From the NCBI GenBank assembly GCA_026874595.1, contig CM049319.1, forward strand, positions 2,880,601 to 2,944,600: a stretch of 64,000 nucleotides of DNA, in the 5' to 3' direction. The notes below the pieces were generated by a model, which did not search any database, was not told the origin of the DNA, and saw nothing but the letters and a program-made list of their open reading frames with translations. Made by a program: the position numbers and the translations under genes. The stretch comes from Sipunculus nudus (Eukaryota > Annelida > Sipuncula > Golfingiida > Sipunculidae). Positions 61,336-64,000 of this stretch are shown piece after piece. Position 1 is the stretch's first letter; the number at the start of each line of letters is the position of its first letter.

Positions 61336-63315
61336 TTGTATCCGCCAAAACAGAGTTTTGCGGATACTATGTTTTCAGCTGCACGCCGCCGCCGCCGCCG
61401 CCGCCGCGTAGGTGTCCTGAGAACTCCTCCGTAACCGCTGGGCGGAATTTTCCGAAACCCGGGATTACGTTCGGGTCACATGTGAACTGCTGCGCCCCGA
61501 TTTTGTTTTGACCTCTGACCTTTCCTCTGCGCTCTGTGTCCGTTTGTGCGTCTGTTTCCACACATAAACCCACATATCTCGGGAACCGTTTGACCGATCA
61601 GGCAAATTTTTTTGCACAAATGTAGCCCTCGGAGAGCTTTATAACATACACCAAAAATGGTGGCGCCACCTGCAACCATGTTTGCACAGTGTCCATCTGT
61701 TCGTCTGCCTTGGGTTAAAATCACTCATATCTCTGCAGTGACTTGACTAATTCACCTGAAATTCGGCATGCGTAAACATCCTGGATAACTTTTCTGATTT
61801 TATGACAGGTGGCGCCACCTACATTCACATTACGCTGCAGACATCCAAGCTCATATCTCGGGAACCGTTTGACCGATCAGGAAAATTCTTTTGCACAAAT
61901 GTAGCCCTTGGAGAGCTTTATAACATACACCAAAAATGGTGGCGCCACCTGCAACCATGTTTGCACAGTGTCCGTCTGTTTGTCTGCCTTGGGTTAAAAT
62001 CACTCATATCTCTGCAGTGACTTGACTAATTCACCTGAAATTCGGCATGCGTATACATCCTGGATAGCTTTTCTGATTTTATGACAGGTGGCGCCACCTA
62101 CATTCACATTTACGCTGCAGACATCCAAGCTCATATCTCGGGAACCGTTTGACCGATCAGGAAAATTCTTTTGCACAAATGTAGCCCTTGGAGAGCTTTA
62201 TAACATACACCAAAAATGGTGGCGCTACCTGCAACCATGTTTGCACAGTGTCCATCTGTTTGTCTGCCTTGGGTTAAAATCACTCATATCTCTGCAGTGA
62301 CTTGACTAATTCACCTGAAATTCGGCATGCATATACATCCTGGATAGCTTTTCTGATTTGATGACAGGTGGCGCCACCTACAATCACGTTTACGCTGCAG
62401 ACATCCAAGCTCATATCTCAGGAACCGTTCGACCGATCAGGAAAATTTTTTTGCACAAATGTAGCCCTTGGAGAGCTTTATAACATACACAAAAAATGGT
62501 GGCGCCACCTGCAACCATGTTTGCACAGTGTCCATCTGTTCGTCTGCCTTGGATTAAAATCACTCATATCTCTGCAGTGGTTTGACTAATTCACCTGAAA
62601 TTCGGCATGCTTAGACATCCTGGATAGCTTTTCTGATTTTATGACAGGTGGCGCCACCTACAATCAAGTTTACGCTGCAGACATCCAAGCTCATATCTTT
62701 TGACCGATTGGGCCAAAATTTTGCATGTGTATAAATCTCACATAGCTCTTTATCATACGCAAAACTGGTGGCGCCACCTGCAGCCATGTTTGCACAGCTC
62801 CCGTCTGTTTGTCTGCCATGGGATAAAATCACTCATATCTCGGCAGTGGTTTGACATATCTGCCTAAAATTTTGCAAGTTTATACATCCCCGACAGCTCT
62901 CTTGATTTTATGACAGGTGGCGCCGCCTGCATTCTAGTTTATGCAGCAGATATCCAAGCTCATATCTTGGGAACCGTTTGACCGATTGGGCCAAAGTTTT
63001 GCATGTGTATAGTTCTCACATAGCTCTTTATCATACGCTAAACTGGTGGCGCCACCTGCAACCCTTTTTTGCACAGTGTCCATCTGTTTGTCTGCCAAGG
63101 GCAAAAATCACTCATATACATGTAGTGGTTTGACTTATCTGCCTTAAATTTTGCATATGTATACAACTTGGACAGCTTTCTGGATTTTTTGGTAGGTAGC
63201 GCAACCTACATACACAATTTGGCTGCAGACATCCATGCTAATATGCAACACTTCACCCGTTCCACTCTGATTTAGGCGGATACAAGTAGTCGCTTGTCGA
63301 CTACCCGTATTCTAG
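61336..63315 (+). mobile_element. Helentron-like non-autonomous element (HINE), copy 2
   Basis: 1980 bp with the same termini as copy 1: TTGTATCCGCC start, inverse GGCGGATACAA at 63275-63285, hairpin 63286-63304 and CTAG at 63312-63315. The core has palindrome sites at 61659, 61808, 61938, 62087, 62218 (one mutation), 62367, 62498, 62647, 62767, 62916, 63045 and 63195 (decayed), two more than copy 1. It is inserted in an ATT microsatellite that is uninterrupted in block A near 48.6 kb. No protein is encoded. Confidence 0.82.
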
Positions 63316-63347
<32 letters not shown>

Positions 63348-64000
63348 GATAATTCAATAAAATACCAACTCATTAAAATTTGCATCTATACAACCTGAAA
63401 GGTTTAAATTTCAATTCAACGAGTGTGTGTTTTTTCACTCGTCATTTTAGTTCTATTATATCATGTTTGGGCATAATATAGATAATAAATAAAAGAAATA
63501 AATAAAATAACAAACCGATAAGGTATCGTTTGTTTTCCGACGGTATACACACCTGGTTGATTACTATATATATATAGGAAACATTGAATTACTGAGATAA
63601 CATTATAGAGGATGATTTTATATTTTCCCAGACTATTTGTAATTTCTATTTCTGAATATTATTACATTATGAATGTTATATTGTATATTTAGGGAGGCAG
63701 GATATTAACTAGGACGGGCTACCTAAAACGTGTTTAATTTGTGATAACGGTGGCGCATTATTTACACATGTTGTCCATTCCTGAAACAATACAAAATCTA
63801 AAGATTAAACAAATATTCTCAGTCTTTTTAAAGTGACTACGAAATCGTGCTATTAAACATTTCATTGCCCATATTTTTGCGTCAGATCCAGAGTTTGAAC
63901 GGGCCATAATCTAAAAAAAAACTTTATTTACAACAGGGTTCTTTATTCATCTTTTATATTAAAAACAGATTAAATTATCAACAGATCTTTATTTCATGTC

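Larger units (their letters stand above)
58250..64000. repeat. Segmental duplication block A' (continues past the right edge)
   Basis: Collinear with 46375-49820. Extra relative to A are an insertion at about 59092-60028 and the Helentron-like element at 61336-63315. A has ~580 bp at 48740-49320 that A' lacks. Confidence 0.8.

Overview
The window is eukaryotic: AT-rich, intron-containing and packed with repeats. It looks like an invertebrate animal, most likely a bivalve or other mollusc. That guess rests on a TRAF6-type RING exon, a signal-peptide-bearing JmjC oxygenase split into four exons, very many (TA)n tracts, and Helentron-type elements with tandem-repeat cores resembling the 'pearl' elements known from bivalves. 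The species is not identifiable by reading. Nothing bacterial, plasmid-like or CRISPR-like is present.

Two protein-coding genes are supported, both on the minus strand. (1) The first coding exon of a TRAF6-like adaptor/E3 ligase lies at 1084-1307; the rest runs off the left edge. A candidate non-coding first exon with a clean splice donor lies near 17.3-17.65 kb. (2) A complete JmjC (cupin_8) gene spans 38823-45476. Its four exons join in frame to 562 codons, with the HxD...H iron triad split across exons 1 and 3. They are not evidently related in function.

Almost everything else is repeat. 0-17 kb: the TRAF6 exon, a 69-bp minisatellite with 207-bp higher-order structure (3.7-4.4 kb), an hAT MITE with an exact 8-bp target duplication (9.3-9.7 kb), two of three copies of a ~0.65-kb repeat (R1), a reverse PIF/Harbinger-type MITE copy (10.9-11.2 kb) and a 5-bp-TSD MITE (16.2 kb). 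17-27 kb: (TA)n tracts, a hairpin-rich TTA-flanked MITE (22.9-23.2 kb), and another TTA-flanked MITE split by a 1716-bp Helentron-like element. 27-36 kb: two inverted ~0.87-kb LTR-like elements, a 28-bp minisatellite and a tandem array. 36-45 kb: the JmjC gene, with MITEs, R1 and a 29-bp minisatellite near or in its introns. 45.8-64 kb: an old segmental duplication (blocks at ~45.8-49.8, ~50.0-54.2 and ~58.2-64.0 kb) interrupted by a decayed LINE (54.3-57.4 kb), a second Helentron-like copy (61336-63315), a 5-bp-TSD MITE and an unidentified ~0.94-kb insertion.

The most interesting system is the Helentron-like element. Each copy has an asymmetric inverted repeat, a 3' hairpin and a CTAG end. 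Its core is a higher-order array of alternating 131- and 149-bp monomers, each opening with a conserved GGTGGCGCCACC palindrome. Empty-site relatives of both insertion points lie in the same window, so element ends and target preference can be read directly.
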